Assembly (NCBI GenBank): GCA_030690415.1 | Contig: JAUYGZ010000029.1 | Location: 1-64,000, forward strand | Length of the DNA stretch: 64,000 nt | Source: a bacterium | GTDB lineage: Bacteria; Patescibacteriota; Gracilibacteria; JAUYGZ01 | Direction of reading: 5' to 3' | In this document: piece by piece, positions 7,862-15,861 of the stretch | Numbering within the stretch: the first letter of the stretch is position 1 | How the letters are laid out: each line of letters opens with the position of its first letter | Made by a program: the position numbers and the translations under genes | Notes under the pieces: generated by a model | Told to the model about the DNA's origin: nothing | What the model saw: the letters and a program-made list of their open reading frames with translations, nothing else | Databases searched by the model: none

Positions 7862-8974
7862 TTATTTATGTTTAATAATGATTCTTCTATAAACAGGCTT
7901 TCCATTTAAATCAGGGCCTCTGCCTCTCCAGTTAGGATATTGCAACCTATGATCATCCATTCCTAAAATCTCAAATTGTTCAGGGTTGTATTTATCCAAA
8001 AAACTAATCGGTACGCCCATTGTACCGGGGTAATCGCTAGGGATGGCATCAGTAAACGGCACTTCTATGGCATCATAATTGTCGTATACACCGTACGTTT
8101 TTTTGCCTTTAATTTCTTTGTGTTTGCTATATTTTAGATTGTCTTCCATAGTCATTAGAGGCAATGGCTGATGACGTCGCCCATGATCAATATTCGTAAG
8201 CCACAAACAATTATTAGTGGCAACAATTCTGTCTCCATTTTCATCTATTCTAGCTTCTGTTCCGTACAATTCGTAGGATTGAGGCACAATAAAGCCAGAA
8301 ATCCATCTTCCCATTCCGTTACCAAGCCATGCTTCATTATTTTTAATTTTTTGAAATATTTCTTTGTATGTTATGCAATTAATATTGCCAATGATCAAAA
8401 ACTTTTTTTTGTAATCAAAAAGTTGCTTCACATATTCTCGGAACAAACTAAACGGTGGATTTGTTACGACGACATCAGACTGTTTAAGTAACTCTATGCA
8501 TTCATCACTTCGAAAATCGCCATCACCCTCAAGCGGTGCCCATTCGTTGTTTTTGTTTGCCTTTAGCTGTTTGGCAACATCTTTTAAATTAAACTCGCCA
8601 TCACCGTCTATATCTTTTACTTCATTGATAATAAACTTGTTGGCTGTTAGTTTTGGACGACCTTTTGATTCGGCAAGAGTCTTATCATCGCCAAATAATG
8701 CCAATTGCGTGTTAGCAACAGGTGATGGTTTGTAGCTCGTGGTAATAAGCTGCTTCAGTCCAAGTTTGTTGAAATTGAGTACAAAATAGCGAAAAAAATT
8801 GCTCTCGAAAGGATCGTCGCAATTGCAATATACTACTTTAGCTCGAAACGTATTAGGGTTGTAGTCTAAATACTTCTCAATTTCTTTCTGAATATCGATG
8901 TATTGAGTATAAAACTCATCATTCTTTGCCCGTTTCGCATTTGTAAGATTTTTAGCTGATGCTTCTCTAGCCAT
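7862..8974 (-). CDS. EcoRI-family adenine-specific DNA methyltransferase
   Basis: The 370-residue protein matches the EcoRI methylase family: NDEFYTQ (18-24), CNCDDP (50-55), and the N6-adenine catalytic motif NPPF (172-175) followed by SLFREY. It transfers a methyl group from AdoMet to adenine in a recognition site, protecting host DNA. It is the first gene of the minus-strand operon and ends one base before the start of the DUF262-HNH gene. The partner is not an EcoRI-like endonuclease, so the pairing is unusual. The segment 110-160, with a DGDGEF stretch, is lineage-specific. Confidence 0.88.
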   Translation of the reverse strand: MAREASAKNLTNAKRAKNDEFYTQYIDIQKEIEKYLDYNPNTFRAKVVYCNCDDPFESNFFRYFVLNFNKLGLKQLITTSYKPSPVANTQLALFGDDKTLAESKGRPKLTANKFIINEVKDIDGDGEFNLKDVAKQLKANKNNEWAPLEGDGDFRSDECIELLKQSDVVVTNPPFSLFREYVKQLFDYKKKFLIIGNINCITYKEIFQKIKNNEAWLGNGMGRWISGFIVPQSYELYGTEARIDENGDRIVATNNCLWLTNIDHGRRHQPLPLMTMEDNLKYSKHKEIKGKKTYGVYDNYDAIEVPFTDAIPSDYPGTMGVPISFLDKYNPEQFEILGMDDHRLQYPNWRGRGPDLNGKPVYRRIIIKHK

Positions 8975-8999
8975 AAATTTATTTCAAATAAGTGATCCT

Positions 9000-9028
9000 A
9001 TTGTATTCGTTTCCCCCTAATAAATAAA
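9000..9028 (-). promoter_or_regulatory. Candidate promoter of the methyltransferase operon
   Basis: On the minus strand TACAAT (9000-9005) is preceded, 17 bases upstream, by a weak TTTATT box (9023-9028). The start would fall about 20 bases before the ATG at 8974. The upstream box lies inside the hairpin leader repeat array. Confidence 0.4.
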
Positions 9029-9131
9029 CTGTTTCCGGAGCGAAGCGGAGGAAACACCGCTTATTCCCCTTATAAAATAAATGTTTTCGTAGCGGAGCGA
9101 AGAAAACTCCATATTTCCCCTCTATAAATAA
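9007..9131 (-). repeat. Tandem hairpin leader repeats upstream of the methyltransferase operon
   Basis: Read on the minus strand, three AGGGG-A/T-rich units alternate with two hairpins: GAAAAC/GTTTTC arms at about 9083-9107 and GGAAAC/GTTTCC arms at 9031-9055. Both loops are 13 nt of the CGCTCCGC type. The unit resembles the element before the Mrr operon. With the right inverted repeat it accounts for most of 8975-9210. Confidence 0.6.
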
Positions 9132-9134
9132 AAG

Positions 9135-9205
9135 AAAAACAAAATCGGATTCTTTTTAAGAGCTGGGGCGGTAGCCCCAAAAGGAAAACATGTATTTCAT
9201 ATAAC
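9135..9205 (-). repeat. Right inverted repeat of the five-gene cassette
   Basis: Inverted counterpart of 4415-4486: a 29-nt block (9135-9163), a hairpin TGGGGC-ggta-GCCCCA (9164-9179), and a 26-nt block (9180-9205) ending at the GTTATATGA complement. Both outer blocks are conserved, while the hairpin stem is GC-rich here and AT-rich on the left. The remainder up to 9445 is AT-rich, without a gene I can support. Confidence 0.85.
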
Positions 9206-9445
9206 TTCAGTATATACGAAATATTATTCCGTCAACACTCAGTATTGGCATGTTATCTGAACTTGGATTACAAGTGACACGAATTGAGTTTATTGATAAA
9301 TAGTATGAATAAGCATGAAGCGTTGCACGTTTTTCGAGGGGGATTTTTGCTGGCTCAAAAAACCCAACTACGGTCACCATGTATACGGAAGATGATGTCC
9401 AGTCGGCCCCTTTCTTCAAGGGTAATGCGTGAAACACTGCCCTTG

Positions 9446-10648
9446 ATGAGTGTTTCTGTGCTACTTTTTCATCAGCAGCTTTTTGATCTTGTTCACTCCA
9501 TGAAAAGCAAAGACCCTTTGTCTGTTGAAGGCTGGAGGGCCTTAATCTCCTTCTTGAAGGTCTGGTATCATCCTTCCCGCAGAGTCCTTCCCTGGAAAGA
9601 CATCGATGACGCTTACCTGGTCTGGGTCAGTGAAATTTTTCTCCAGCAGACCCAGGCGGATCGGGTGATTGAGTTTTTTCTTCGGTTTACCGCGAAGTTT
9701 CCGACCGTAGGACGATTGGCAGAGGCAAGTTTCGAAGAAGCTTTGCCATACTTCAAAGGTTTAGGCTATTACAGTCGATTGCGTAGAATGCTGGTCACAG
9801 CGGAAATTGTGGTTCGAGAGTATGATGGCAAGTTTCCGGATGAAGTTGAAGTCTTGAAAAAACTTCCTGGCATCGGCGAATACACAGCCCGCGCAATTGC
9901 TTCTTTTGCTTATGGGCAAAAAGTGATTGCTCCGGATACGAATGTCGCGAGGGTGTTGTGGAGATTTTTTAGAAAGAAGGATGACAAGGATTATAAGGAT
10001 GATAAGGACTATAAAGAATTGGGAAAAAAATGGGTGATGGATCGATTGGAATTTTTTGATAAGAACTATCCTATAGATTTAAATCTCAATCAGGTTCTGA
10101 TGGACTTTGGGTCGCAGATTTGTCTGGCGAAGGCTCCGAGGTGTGAGGGGTGTCCGTTGGTTACGAAGTGTGAGTATGGAAGAGTTGGGAGTTGGCAGTT
10201 GGGAGTTGGGAGAAGGGGAAAAGAGCAGAGTGAAATCGGAAAACGGAAAACAAGATCTTTGAGGAGATATCAAAAAGTGGTCGTGGGGATCCTGATTCAG
10301 GATAAGCGAGTGTTGGTGTCACGACGGAAGGCTGATCAGAGTTACGCGGGATTGCTCGAGTTCCCCGGAGGGAAGGTGGAAGCTGGAGAGGATGAGAGGG
10401 GTGCTTTGCAGCGGGAATTCCGTGAGGAGGTGGGGGTGGAGGTGTCGGTTCGTCCACCTTTTGAAAAGATGCTTGTGGAGAAGGGGAAGAGGGTTTTGAG
10501 TTTTCATCGGTGTCGGATTTTGACGGGAGAGCCGAGAGGATTGGAGGATCAGGAGGTGTTTTGGATGAATCAAAGTGATCTGGATTCAAAGCAATTTTTG
10601 CCGGCAAACAAGGGGGTTATTGAGGAATTGAAGGCGAGCCGTTTGTAG
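9446..10648 (+). CDS. mutY: A/G-specific adenine glycosylase with C-terminal NUDIX domain
   Basis: MutY removes adenine mispaired with 8-oxoguanine or G in base-excision repair. From the start at ATG 9446 (400 residues; ATG 9425 is an alternative), catalytic E63 lies in WVSEIFLQQTQ, the helix-hairpin-helix LPGIGEYTARA is at 140-150, catalytic D164 in PDTNV, and the 4Fe-4S ligands at C226-x6-C233-x2-C236-x5-C242. A complete NUDIX box (GGKVEAGE...REEVG, ~308-330) shows an 8-oxoG-recognition domain. Two low-complexity insertions are odd: a DDKDYK repeat (~179-190), just after the catalytic region, and a GSWQLGVGRRG linker after the iron-sulfur cluster. Both are encoded by minisatellites that recur elsewhere in the window. 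Confidence 0.93.
   Translation: MSVSVLLFHQQLFDLVHSMKSKDPLSVEGWRALISFLKVWYHPSRRVLPWKDIDDAYLVWVSEIFLQQTQADRVIEFFLRFTAKFPTVGRLAEASFEEALPYFKGLGYYSRLRRMLVTAEIVVREYDGKFPDEVEVLKKLPGIGEYTARAIASFAYGQKVIAPDTNVARVLWRFFRKKDDKDYKDDKDYKELGKKWVMDRLEFFDKNYPIDLNLNQVLMDFGSQICLAKAPRCEGCPLVTKCEYGRVGSWQLGVGRRGKEQSEIGKRKTRSLRRYQKVVVGILIQDKRVLVSRRKADQSYAGLLEFPGGKVEAGEDERGALQREFREEVGVEVSVRPPFEKMLVEKGKRVLSFHRCRILTGEPRGLEDQEVFWMNQSDLDSKQFLPANKGVIEELKASRL
9977..10016. repeat. GATAAGGA-type minisatellite inside mutY
   Basis: Imperfect tandem AAGGAT-GAcAAGGAtTA units in frame encode the DDKDYK repeat. The same unit type lies between two pilin genes at 18932-18985. Confidence 0.6.
10181..10212. repeat. GGGAGTTGG minisatellite inside mutY
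   Basis: Four imperfect copies of a GAGTTGG(G/C)A-like unit lie in the linker between the iron-sulfur and NUDIX domains. The same unit occurs in the SLH gene at 30753-30797, in dnaG, and between genes at 60721-60735. Confidence 0.65.
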
Positions 10649-11092
10649 TTATTTCCTCCGATCATACAGCCCCACTAACTCCGCTTGATCCAAAACATGC
10701 CCTTCCATTGCTTGTTCGATCATGGCTTTGTCCGGAGAGCGGAGGTCTAGCATGGTATCCAGAGCATAAAGCTTGAAAAAATATTTGTGCTCTCCGTTCG
10801 GTGGGCAGGGTCCTCCGTATCCGGGTTTGCCGAAGCTGGTCATGCCTTCGGTGCCAGCGCTTGAATGTTCAGGAATGGAGAGGGTCTTGGCTGGAATATT
10901 GTACAGAATCCAATGGTCCCAGACATGGCCGGTGACGGGGATGGCGTCGGGGTCGTCGACGATGAGGACGAAGCTTTTCGTTCCGTCTGGAGATTTATCC
11001 CAGTTGAGTTTAGGTGATATGTTCGCGCCGTCGCAGGTATACTGTGAAGGGATACTGCCGTTGGGTTCGAAAGAGGGGGATGAGAGAATCAT
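10649..11092 (-). CDS. YbhB/YbcL family (PEBP) protein
   Basis: The 147-residue protein is a bacterial phosphatidylethanolamine-binding-protein homologue of normal family length. The DDPDA motif (~46-50), VWDHWILYNIP, and the YGGPCPPNGEHKYFF segment make up the conserved anion-binding pocket. The biological role of YbhB proteins is unclear. It has no signal peptide and is probably cytosolic. It converges on mutY with no spacer, so the two stops are adjacent, and no terminator fits between them. Confidence 0.9.
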   Translation of the reverse strand: MILSSPSFEPNGSIPSQYTCDGANISPKLNWDKSPDGTKSFVLIVDDPDAIPVTGHVWDHWILYNIPAKTLSIPEHSSAGTEGMTSFGKPGYGGPCPPNGEHKYFFKLYALDTMLDLRSPDKAMIEQAMEGHVLDQAELVGLYDRRK

Positions 11093-11123
11093 GGTTGAGG
11101 GTTGAGGGTTGACTTCGGACCGC

Positions 11124-12164
11124 TTACCCTCTCCAAATCAGGAAGCCGACGTAGACCGCATAGAGGATGAGAAACAGGATCCCTTCGGTGCGGGAGAGGA
11201 GGTGGTTTTCTCGTTTGATCTTGAAGACCCACCATCGTTCTTCTGAGTTTTTGATGGCGATAAACATGAAGAGCAGAGCGGTCGCGATGGCAACAACAAG
11301 AAGGTCGATGTTCTGGGCGGGATTGACGGGGAGGGGTCGGATGACTGCCGAGAGACCCAGGACCCAGAAAATATTGAAAAGATTGGATCCCACGATATTT
11401 CCAATGGCGATATTGGCGTTGCGTTTGTACGTCGCTACGGCTGAAGTGGCAAGCTCGGGAGCGGAGGTCCCCAACGCCACTAGGGTCAGTCCCACAAAGG
11501 ATTCGCTGAGGCCCAGGAAAGAAGTGATGGTCATGGCTCCGTTGATGACCAATTGTCCTCCGATGGGGAGGGTGATGACTCCGGCCAGGATGAGGAGGAT
11601 ATCTTTTTTCAAGCTTCTGTCTTTCTCCCGACTTTCCTCTTTTCTTCCCGGCATGCTTTCTTCGTCCACCACTTGTTGGTCTTTTCGGATCCCAAAGGTG
11701 TAGTAGAGAAAGATGATGAAAAAAGCCATGAGAACGATTCCATCAATTCGGCTGAGAATTGAGCTGCCGGCTCCATCGATGAGCTGGTCGTTTGCTAACG
11801 TGAACAGGACTCCCACGGATAATAGATTGAGGGGGATTTCTTTCCAAATCGTTCCTTTTGAGATTGAAAGAGGGTAGATGACCGCGCAGACTCCTAAAAT
11901 GAGGAGGATATTTGAGATATTGCTTCCCAAAATGTTTCCAATTGCCAGGTCGGTATTTCCGTTTGAGCTAGCGATCACATTGACAAAAAGTTCGGGGAGA
12001 GAAGTCCCGAAGGCTACGATCGTGAGTCCGATCACCAGCTCAGAAATGTTGAGCCGTTTGGCGATGCCTGATGCTCCATTTACCAGCCAATCGGCCCCTT
12101 TGATCAGGACGTAGAAGCCAAGGGGAAAGAGGATGAGGGAGATGATGGTGCTGATGGGGAACAT
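11124..12164 (-). CDS. Calcium/sodium antiporter (CaCA family, YrbG type)
   Basis: The 346-residue integral membrane protein has ~10 hydrophobic segments and the two internal alpha-repeats of CaCA exchangers: GTSLPEL (~53-59) with GNILGSN, and ALGTSAPELATS (~230-241) with GNIVGSNLFN. The paired acidic residues in these repeats bind the cation. It would exchange Ca2+ for Na+ or K+ across the membrane. A hydrophilic loop with EESMPGRKEESREKD (~165-185) separates the halves, as is usual. It is divergent from aroE with an 81-base spacer. Confidence 0.9.
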   Translation of the reverse strand: MFPISTIISLILFPLGFYVLIKGADWLVNGASGIAKRLNISELVIGLTIVAFGTSLPELFVNVIASSNGNTDLAIGNILGSNISNILLILGVCAVIYPLSISKGTIWKEIPLNLLSVGVLFTLANDQLIDGAGSSILSRIDGIVLMAFFIIFLYYTFGIRKDQQVVDEESMPGRKEESREKDRSLKKDILLILAGVITLPIGGQLVINGAMTITSFLGLSESFVGLTLVALGTSAPELATSAVATYKRNANIAIGNIVGSNLFNIFWVLGLSAVIRPLPVNPAQNIDLLVVAIATALLFMFIAIKNSEERWWVFKIKRENHLLSRTEGILFLILYAVYVGFLIWRG

Positions 12165-12245
12165 TGCGTATTATTCAGATGTCGTCTTTCATATCAACAG
12201 TGTCGCAGAAAATTTTTTCATTTTCAATTTTTAATTTCTCAGCAA

Positions 12246-13124
12246 ATGATGAAAGTTTTCGCTCTTCTCGGTCATCCGGTCGAACATTCTTTATCGCCGA
12301 AGCTGCACAATGCAGTGTTTGAAGCCTTGGACTTGAAGGATTACCGATATGAACTTTGTGATACCCTGCCGGAGCAATTAGCGGAGCGTATGAGACAGTT
12401 CAAAGTGGGGGAATATGAGGGGTTTTCGGTGACCATTCCTCATAAGCAGGCGGTGATAGAGTTTGTTGATGAACTTTCAGATCGCGCGAAGCGGGTGGGG
12501 GCGATCAACACCATTTTGCGGCGAGAGGATGGGAAACTGTTGGGAGAGAATACGGATTATGGTGGTTTTGAGAAGAGTTTGGAGGAGTTAGATGTCATTG
12601 CGAGCGAAGCGCGGCAATCTCAGTCGGAAGGGATTGCTTCAGTCTCTGCGTTCCCTCGCAATGACAAATTAGCGCTTGTTCTCGGCTCAGGGGGAGCGGC
12701 GAGGGCGGTGATTGCGGTCCTGCTTGATCATGGGTTTTCGGTGACGGTGGTCTCGTCGCGGCCGGACGAAGAGGGGGAGTTGATTGAGCGGTTCGGGGTG
12801 GAGCTGAAGGGCTATGAAGAGCTGGATCCGGGGAGGGATTGGAGTTTGATTGTGAACTGTACGCCTGTTGGGATGTTTCCTAAGGTTGGGGTCTCGGTGA
12901 TCGAAGATTCTCGCTGGTTTCGTCCTCATCGAGTCTACTGCGATGTGGTCTACAATCCCCGTATTACCCGATTTTTGGAGTTGGCTCAGGGGGTTGGCGC
13001 GAAGACGGTGACGGGTGATCGGATGTTTCTTTGGCAGGCGGTGGAGCAGGCGAAGCTGTTTACGGGGAAGGAGGAGGTGCCGTTGGGGGTGATGGAGGGG
13101 CTGTTGAAAGCCAATAACGCTTGA
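12246..13124 (+). CDS. aroE: Shikimate dehydrogenase
   Basis: AroE reduces 3-dehydroshikimate with NADPH in the shikimate pathway. Visible motifs: HSLSP substrate loop (~15-19), GFSVTIPHK with the catalytic Lys (~59-67), GAINTI, ENTDYGG with the catalytic Asp, and the NADP loop LGSGGAARAV. The start is ATG 12246 or the immediately following ATG 12249. Between ENTDYGG and the nucleotide loop there is an extra ~24-residue stretch (IASEARQSQSEGIASVSAF region) encoded by a 74-bp palindromic repeat inserted in frame. Nothing else is disrupted, so the enzyme is probably active. No other shikimate gene is nearby. Confidence 0.93.
   Translation: MMKVFALLGHPVEHSLSPKLHNAVFEALDLKDYRYELCDTLPEQLAERMRQFKVGEYEGFSVTIPHKQAVIEFVDELSDRAKRVGAINTILRREDGKLLGENTDYGGFEKSLEELDVIASEARQSQSEGIASVSAFPRNDKLALVLGSGGAARAVIAVLLDHGFSVTVVSSRPDEEGELIERFGVELKGYEELDPGRDWSLIVNCTPVGMFPKVGVSVIEDSRWFRPHRVYCDVVYNPRITRFLELAQGVGAKTVTGDRMFLWQAVEQAKLFTGKEEVPLGVMEGLLKANNA
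12593..12666. repeat. Palindromic repeat inserted in frame in aroE
   Basis: Perfect 12-base ends TGTCATTGCGAG and CTCGCAATGACA enclose an inner GCAATC/GATTGC pairing. This is the well-known interspersed palindrome type with a GCGAGCGAAGCG core, normally found between genes, here translated as part of AroE. Confidence 0.85.
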
Positions 13125-13149
13125 CAGATGGGATCTGGTCGCTAACAAT
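13121..13149 (+). promoter_or_regulatory. Candidate promoter at the aroE stop
   Basis: TTGACA (13121-13126), which contains the aroE TGA stop, is followed after 17 bases by AACAAT (13144-13149). It would drive the hypothetical gene at 13174. Confidence 0.45.
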
Positions 13150-13173
13150 GTTGGCCATTTTTTATCTTTTCGT

Positions 13174-14166
13174 ATGTCAGAGGAATGTCCCCTGCCGAGA
13201 GGGTTTCACCAGATTGATCGATGCCTGACGGACATCGAGGAAGCTTTTTTTCATATTGGAAGGGAGCTTGAATGTATTCGGAAACAGGTTGATTGTCTTG
13301 GAAATGGTTGTTTAGAGCCGTTAGAGGATCTTTTTCTTCATTATGACTCGATTGAGGGAATAGTTTACTTTATTCGAAATTTTGTCGGGTTTTTAGGGAT
13401 TTTTGATCATTATGATGCTATTTTTTCCGAAAAAAATGATGGTTCACAAGAGCTTTCTGTTCCAAAGGCTGTTTGTGTCATCGGAGCGAATGAGATGAGG
13501 GGGCTGCAGAGTATTTTATTGCACATGTTAGTTCTTCATAAGGGATTTTCAATTCGTGATGAATTGGAGTCCGTTATTTTTCAGATGGATGAGTATCGTG
13601 AACTCTGTCGAAAGAAACTTGGTATTCTTTCAAACGACATTTGTTCTCGGCTAGATTTTGTCCTCATGCAAACTTGTAAAGGGGTGAGGGACAATATGCT
13701 GGAGGTGATGAAATCGGTTGGGGACGGACGAACGAATGGCATTCTCGAGTCGCTTGATGGAAAGTGTGTTCGTTCGAACTGGAACATCAGGACTGATTTG
13801 AAAGATTATCTCGTGCCATTTTTGGGCAGTATTTTTGGCACTATGCTTGAAGCGTTGCTGGATCAGCCTGATTTTCTCGAACAGGAGCTGGGTTTGTATC
13901 AGAATTCTTTTGAGGAGGATGAGGATGCTTTTGTGACGCGTGTCGTGGATCGATTGGCTGAGATCTATCTTCACCTCCTTAGTGAAGGGTACCTGGGCAT
14001 GGAGGAAGAAGGATTGAGTGCAGACGAGTTCAGGTCTTTATTTCTTCACATGCAGGATTTGCAGGGTTCTCAGCATGAAGATGAAAGGGGCCAGGGTCCC
14101 TTACCTCCGTTGGATGAACACCCTTTTGACTGGGATGCTATTGAGAAGGAGCTGAGGGAGGACTGA
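13174..14166 (+). CDS. Hypothetical acidic helical protein
   Basis: I do not recognise this 330-residue protein. It is soluble, acidic and predicted mostly helical, with several cysteines in the first 50 residues (C5, C17, and a spaced set around CIRKQVDCLGNGC) and a very acidic C-terminus (EEDEDAF, then a Glu/Asp-rich tail). There is no signal peptide or membrane helix. It stands alone, between aroE and a convergent membrane-protein operon, with its own candidate promoter. The coding frame is convincing by length and codon use; no function can be offered. Confidence 0.7.
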   Translation: MSEECPLPRGFHQIDRCLTDIEEAFFHIGRELECIRKQVDCLGNGCLEPLEDLFLHYDSIEGIVYFIRNFVGFLGIFDHYDAIFSEKNDGSQELSVPKAVCVIGANEMRGLQSILLHMLVLHKGFSIRDELESVIFQMDEYRELCRKKLGILSNDICSRLDFVLMQTCKGVRDNMLEVMKSVGDGRTNGILESLDGKCVRSNWNIRTDLKDYLVPFLGSIFGTMLEALLDQPDFLEQELGLYQNSFEEDEDAFVTRVVDRLAEIYLHLLSEGYLGMEEEGLSADEFRSLFLHMQDLQGSQHEDERGQGPLPPLDEHPFDWDAIEKELRED

Positions 14167-14195
14167 GATATGGTGATGCCCTCTCTGATCGTTGT

Positions 14196-15179
14196 TTATT
14201 CGACCGGATACCCCTCTTTTTCTACCGAAATGAAGGCACTTCTCCAGCCGGTGTCCGGAGTTCGGATTTGATAGATGCCAGGGGTTGGGAAATGAATCCC
14301 GACCTTTGCCTGGGATTTTAGCACTTCATCTTGTTTGAGCTGTGGTATCTCGTACCGGATAGTTTCTTTGGTCAGGTTTTGGAGAGTAAAGGGCCGATCG
14401 ATTTCCACCCGATTCCATCCGGCTGAAAGAGCATCAGGTCCGAGATAGAGCGTATTGGCAGCGCGTGGCGCTGTTATCGGTTCCCAGGCAAATGCGAAGA
14501 AGCTGATCAGGATTGCCATACCAAAAGTCATTCCAAGAATGCCAAGAGGTTTCCTGGTGTTGAGAAGCCATTGGAGGCGTTGTTTGGGTTTTTCCGCGAG
14601 CCAACCGAGTGGGTAGCCAAAAAAGAAATGGGCTCCGAGGCCGATCCAAAAAGCCGTGAGGTTTGTCCTGAGGGCGTAGACTTCTCCAAAAGATGTCATG
14701 TAGGCCAGTAATTCAAGTACTATTCCCCAGGCGACGGCCCACCATCTATTTTTTCCAAGGGCGATGAGGGTGTAGATCCAGGCGAATGTGATGCCATTTG
14801 AAAAATGATAGAAAAACCCCGCAAGGTCGCTGGCGAGGGTGCTGTAGGGGGCGTCCAAAAGGTACATTCCGTAGGATCGAATAGGGGTGAGGGGGTTGAG
14901 GCCCAGGAAGTGGAGGGGGAGGCGGATCAGGTCATATCCGAGGACTCCCAGAATACCACCCCAAAAACCTGTTTTAAGGGCCAATGTGAGTCGATGGTAG
15001 TTTTTCTTTTTGCCGAGTATCCAGAGGCCCCCGATGATGATCAGAGAAGGAGACAGTATGAACAGTCCTGCTTCATGCATCGGCATGATCCGGTACAGAA
15101 ATGCCAGGAGGCAGAAAATAGAAGAGAAGGAGAGGATCCAGATGATGCTGGAAATGATTTTTTCGGGACTAGTGGTCAT
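14196..15179 (-). CDS. Polytopic membrane protein, module gene A (copy 1)
   Basis: The 327-residue protein has about eight membrane helices in the first ~240 residues, then an extracytoplasmic beta-rich C-terminal domain (~250-327) ending GIYQIRTPDTGWRSAFISVE. It is closely paralogous, over its full length, to the protein encoded at 34926-35909. It is the last gene of a four-gene minus-strand module and overlaps the stop of gene B by 11 bases. The family is unknown to me. The constant presence of A and of the N-terminal part of C in both modules suggests they form the fixed machinery of the system. Confidence 0.75.
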   Translation of the reverse strand: MTTSPEKIISSIIWILSFSSIFCLLAFLYRIMPMHEAGLFILSPSLIIIGGLWILGKKKNYHRLTLALKTGFWGGILGVLGYDLIRLPLHFLGLNPLTPIRSYGMYLLDAPYSTLASDLAGFFYHFSNGITFAWIYTLIALGKNRWWAVAWGIVLELLAYMTSFGEVYALRTNLTAFWIGLGAHFFFGYPLGWLAEKPKQRLQWLLNTRKPLGILGMTFGMAILISFFAFAWEPITAPRAANTLYLGPDALSAGWNRVEIDRPFTLQNLTKETIRYEIPQLKQDEVLKSQAKVGIHFPTPGIYQIRTPDTGWRSAFISVEKEGYPVE

Positions 15180-15840
15180 TGAGGTGTTTTTTAAAGTATC
15201 TATACTTGATGACTAGTAACTCAGTTACCATGATAAGCATGGCAAGCACTGTCCATATTCCAAAAATCATTTGAGCTTCCTGAAAGGTTAATTCTGAGTA
15301 CCTGGATATATAATTGGGAATGACGAATACCACGAGGATAATTGAGAGTGCCACTTTTATGTGGGAATAGTTTCCTGTCTGCATGCCGAAGTAGTTTTGC
15401 ATCATTTTTTTGCCAGTGAGCTGTGATGCTTTCTTCTTCATATGAGGGTAGCTGATGACTCCTATCCCCAGGCATGCTCCCAAAAAAACGAAGTAATAGA
15501 GGATTATATTCAGGGATTGGTGTGCATAGACAATTAGCGATAAAATCGCTTCTTGCCATAAGAAGAAGGCTAAAAACATCTCCATGGCATGAGCAGGAAT
15601 CCTGTTGAGCCTTGAAAGTGGAAGCGCTTTGAGAATGAGACTCATGGCCAATAAAGATCCTAAGAAAATTATTCTCGTCGAATGGAATGTCGTATCATAA
15701 TCTGGAGAGATGAGATAAAAATTACCAGTTGCCATCAGAAATACTCCATATGAAAAAATAACAAACAACCAAGAATATTTGTTTAACTCTAGGAGTTGGT
15801 CAGTGTACTCGACTAATTCATTTTTAAGCTTTTCAGTCAT
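15169..15840 (-). CDS. Polytopic membrane protein, module gene B (copy 1, variable)
   Basis: The 223-residue protein has ~6-7 membrane helices with short loops and a basic cytosolic stretch (PHMKKKASQLTGKKMMQ, ~130-146). It occupies the same position as the 186-residue protein at 35911-36471, but the two share no clear sequence similarity beyond being membrane proteins. Variation in step with the C-terminal domain of neighbouring gene C would fit a cognate partner, for example immunity or a dedicated membrane factor. That is inference. It lies 21 bases after gene C. Confidence 0.65.
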   Translation of the reverse strand: MTEKLKNELVEYTDQLLELNKYSWLFVIFSYGVFLMATGNFYLISPDYDTTFHSTRIIFLGSLLAMSLILKALPLSRLNRIPAHAMEMFLAFFLWQEAILSLIVYAHQSLNIILYYFVFLGACLGIGVISYPHMKKKASQLTGKKMMQNYFGMQTGNYSHIKVALSIILVVFVIPNYISRYSELTFQEAQMIFGIWTVLAMLIMVTELLVIKYRYFKKHLNDH

Positions 15841-15861
15841 GATGAGCTATGAGGTGGTGTA

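Noticed and set aside
9207-9437. 76-codon minus-strand frame between the cassette and mutY
   Set aside because: Its 3' part is boundary-element DNA and it has no recognisable domain; it may be a gene remnant but cannot be supported.
12246-13124. UGA recoding (Gracilibacteria-type code)
   Set aside because: aroE and other conserved genes end at TGA at the expected length and have no in-frame TGA, so the standard code applies.
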